The position numbers were made by a program, and so were the translations under genes. From Erpobdella octoculata (taxonomy: Eukaryota; Annelida; Clitellata; Hirudinida; Erpobdellidae): 64,000 bases of DNA. How positions within the stretch are numbered: the first letter of the stretch is position 1; every line of letters begins with the position of its first letter. The stretch is taken from positions 673,001 to 737,000 of the forward strand of contig OZ022245.1 of the NCBI GenBank assembly GCA_963978895.1. The letters run 5' to 3'. A model generated the notes under the pieces. That model searched no databases. It was not told the origin of the DNA and saw nothing but the letters and a program-made list of their open reading frames with translations. Shown here in pieces: positions 60,900-64,000 of the stretch.

Positions 60900-63800
60900 T
60901 TCCTTACGGGGGGATAGAAAATTGTCACCGAGGATTTCCCTGGCTTTGTAATATTTTATTATTATTCACAAAAATATTATAAAACAAGTAAATCAACCAA
61001 ATTTGAAAGACAAGTTTTATTCAATAATAAATAATATTTTTTTTAGTTATCAAATAAAGGGTTGTCTGAAAAGCGGTATGTGCAGTGACAAAGAAGTGGT
61101 AAGAGAAGGAGAAAGAGAATGTACTAGAATTATTATTAAAAGTTGAAGATTTTAGGCCTAACTTAAGAAAGCTTTTAATTAAATTATTCAAGTTTAGAGG
61201 AAAAAGACAAATTTTAATTTTAAACATAATTGAGCAAATTTTAAGAATTAATTTATATTAAATAGGTAAATAGAATACAACATTATGTTGCAAAGCTATA
61301 TTTTCCCAGTGTTCAATAATGTTTTACTACTTTTATGATTTTTCTTGAATTTAAAAATGGAATCTTCTTTAAATTGTATGTTTAAGATTTACAGGTCATA
61401 CTTTTTCTAAAGGTATAAAGCTATTTTTAATTACATGTGTATAATCTTATAAAACTTTATTTCTTATAACAGAAAAGTTGCAAACAAGCGACAACACAGT
61501 CGTGAAATAGTGTCTGAGTCTGCAAGAAATTCTGTGGGTTTTAGTCAACTGTTAATATATTCTAATTTAACCAGCTTGTGGTTAGCCTGGTGGTTAACAC
61601 TAGTTAACAGGGGTTGTGAGCAAAAAAATTGATGTTCCTGCTGATATTTTATTTTAAGTAAATAAGGCAAGGAAAGGAATGAAAAAATCTTAAAAAGTAG
61701 TCGCAAGAAAATCGTCATACCTTCCTCCTCTATCTTCTTTTTAGCTGGAAACTGAAGAAAATTTAGACTAGTGCTAATGCTAGAAGGGAGAGGGCGGTAA
61801 GAGATAGTTTGATTCTGATGTACTCAATGAACTGTAGTAGTGTGTGTAAGTGTAGTAGTCATTAGTGTAGTGTAAGTATGTGTAGTAGTCAGGTAGTGTA
61901 GTGTGTAGTGACTGTAGTGTGATGTAACCCAACAAGTCTGGCAGAGTTTTGAAGAGTTCTATCGTTAACTTGTTTATAATTTTAACTAATACTAATTTTT
62001 ATTATTCTGTTAGTTAGATTTTTAACACATTATTTCTTCATTTTGAACCGCTGCGCCAAATGGCCGGTTTGTTTATGTCGTGGAGGTGGTGACCTAGACA
62101 TTGGTTTTTAGAGTAGGACATTACTTCTTCAAGCCCAAAATTTAATTAATTATTTTATTTAATTAAATTTGTTTAAAAAACAAATACTAATAATTTACAA
62201 TTTACAAAATTTATATCTAATAAAAAATTAACACCCCAAGGTTCGAAAAAATTATTTAAATGATTATTAGGGAATCAGAAGACCACCAAAATTTAATAGA
62301 GTGCAATAGTCATTGGAAATGGGTCCATGTTCTAAGCTTCAGCTTGATTAAATGAAGAAGCTATGATTATATATAGTTAATTAATCAATTATGAAGATAA
62401 CCTTGTTGTATGACTAGCAAGCATATTTCAAACTAAGTACAAAAAACTTGTTTTTCAAATAACTCAAGCCAATTAAACTACTTAAAAATTACAAAACATA
62501 TGTATAATTTTGTAAATCTTAAAAGCTCTCAAGACAGGATGAGTAATTTTTATCTCAAATGAATATTTTTTCCTTAAAAATACGCCACAACTGTTATCCA
62601 GGGTGGCTTAAATTAACCTCATTACTCAATGTATATATCAATCATAACTTTTATTTTAATTATTAATTAATTATATAAAAATTTTCTAATTTTTGTTTCA
62701 ATTTAAAGGTTTAAAAATCATGTTATATTTTATTCGTTAGCAGAATGCAAACTATGAGCAGAATGTTTCAGAAATGTGATTAGTTCAATCATTAAAATTG
62801 AAACAAAGTTTTTATTCTACAAAAGAATAAAGTTATTATTTTTAAATATTACGCAGCGTATTATTATTAGCTTAAAAAACTAAAATAAATATGATAAAAA
62901 ATAAGTATGAATGCCTGTTCCATAAACCGCATGATCACATCACTGTTTCAACGAGAAAAGTTTTATTTTCAAAACAGGTTGTTGATGAGTGAGTTGCCGT
63001 CTCTGCACAAGGTGTTTGCCGTCTGTACAATATATTACTGATCATTACTTATATACTACGTACTACAGTTTTGTTTTGTTAAGTTGTTCATCTTTTTTTG
63101 GATTTAAAGTGAACGTAGTTAGAGACATTTGGATATATTTGGATATTTTAAATTCTTAAATAACAGATCAGGTGTAACACTTGTAACAGTGTAACTACTG
63201 TAACTGTAACTGCAAGACTTGCAAGGGGTAAGAGATAAATTTTTTAAATGATTTTAGGCTTCTTTTTAAATTTTAAATAACTTATGATTAGTTATGATAT
63301 GTGATATGATAGAGTGCAAAATTATTTTCAGCAAGTCAAAGTCAAGTCTCCAATTCATTTAAAAAAAATGATGCCAACAAATGTTTTGCATTTTAACTTT
63401 CAACTTTTAATGTGTTTTGATTAACGTCTGTATCTGTCAATTAGACAATTTAGATGGTATGTATGTTTGAGTGTTCTGTGACGTGTTTATGTGGCTTTGG
63501 GGCAGAGAGACCGCCGAAAGCACAAGGCTTTCATGGGCACATGGCCCGCCAACTACTGAGGTGCAATAACTTGGACAAGGACCGGCAAATTGACCTCCAC
63601 TTCAGCTAGCAATTTAACCAGCCTCGGATGAACCTCATTGGCTATGGTATCGCTCCACCTCCCTCTTCGGCCACCAACATTCGTTTGGAGCCCTTTTAAC
63701 TTTTAAAGTTGCCAGCTGATTAAAGTAGGAAAGTATTGTGTAGAGTCAGTGGTATTCAATAAAATGAGTTTTCGAGTAAATTTATGTTGAAAAACCCTTA

Positions 63801-64000
63801 GATTTAGAATTAGTCGTCTGATTATTATCGTCAGCATTATCAACCAATCAGCAGCACCATCATCATTTTCAGCACAATTTCTTGCTAAATATATAATTTT
63901 ATTAAAATCTTATATTATGAAAAACGTTGCTGCAAATATAAAGTTCTCCAATATTCACAACTACTAGCACAATTACCCTGCCACTAGTAGTTTTCTTAAA
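60900..64000. other. Upstream flank of SLC25A32-like gene, no supported gene
   Basis: AT-rich sequence. The promoter of the carrier gene should lie near its left end. GTAGTGT-type repeats occur at 61830-61925 and a moderately GC-rich patch at 63480-63690 has no open frame or splice pattern I can support. Confidence 0.5.

Overview
This is a eukaryotic window: every protein gene except one is split by GT-AG introns, the DNA is AT-rich, and microsatellites, minisatellites, SINE-like units and DNA transposons are abundant. The gene set (gel-forming-mucin/SCO-spondin type cystine-knot protein, HSPA12-type Hsp70, EMX/VAX-like homeobox, SLC25A32, ZDHHC22-like, PIG3-type quinone oxidoreductase) is that of a bilaterian animal. 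Repeat style and gene structure suggest an invertebrate, plausibly a lophotrochozoan, but this last step is inference. All exon models were built by hand from splice signals and reading-phase continuity; no transcript data were available.

Layout. 20-4328 (+): 3' part of a secreted cystine-knot glycoprotein gene, cut by the window edge. 5962-10401 (+): complete 8-exon quinone oxidoreductase gene of the TP53I3 (PIG3) family, 331 aa. 13335-23884 (-): 15 coding exons giving an 841-aa Q-rich, acidic, probably nuclear protein that I cannot assign to a family; its introns hold SINE-like units, GA/GAT microsatellites and a hAT-type MITE. 25404-26243 (+): intronless ZDHHC22-like acyltransferase, head to head with the previous gene, with EHHC in place of the usual DHHC. 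29174-39075 (-): 13-exon HSPA12-like gene whose first exon alone adds about 670 disordered residues; its largest intron holds a SINE-like unit and a hAT derivative inserted in the SINE tail. 39076-50647: long gene-poor stretch with satellites (including about 700 bp of nearly pure GAT) and two hAT MITEs lying 95 bp apart. 50648-52706 (-): complete 4-exon homeobox gene, 302 aa. 54546-60899 (-): complete 7-exon SLC25A32-like mitochondrial carrier, 342 aa; intron 1 carries a 19-bp minisatellite split by a composite Helitron. 60900-64000: no convincing gene.

The genes form no operon or pathway. The only close arrangement is the divergent pair (unknown nuclear protein / ZDHHC22-like), which probably shares the roughly 0.5-kb promoter interval 24890-25403. 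The most interesting items are the giant N-terminal extension on the HSPA12-like chaperone, the Asp-to-Glu change in the acyltransferase catalytic motif, the unassigned 841-aa protein, and the layered transposon insertions (hAT in SINE tail; Helitron in minisatellite), for which target-site duplications or insertion-site bases can be read directly.
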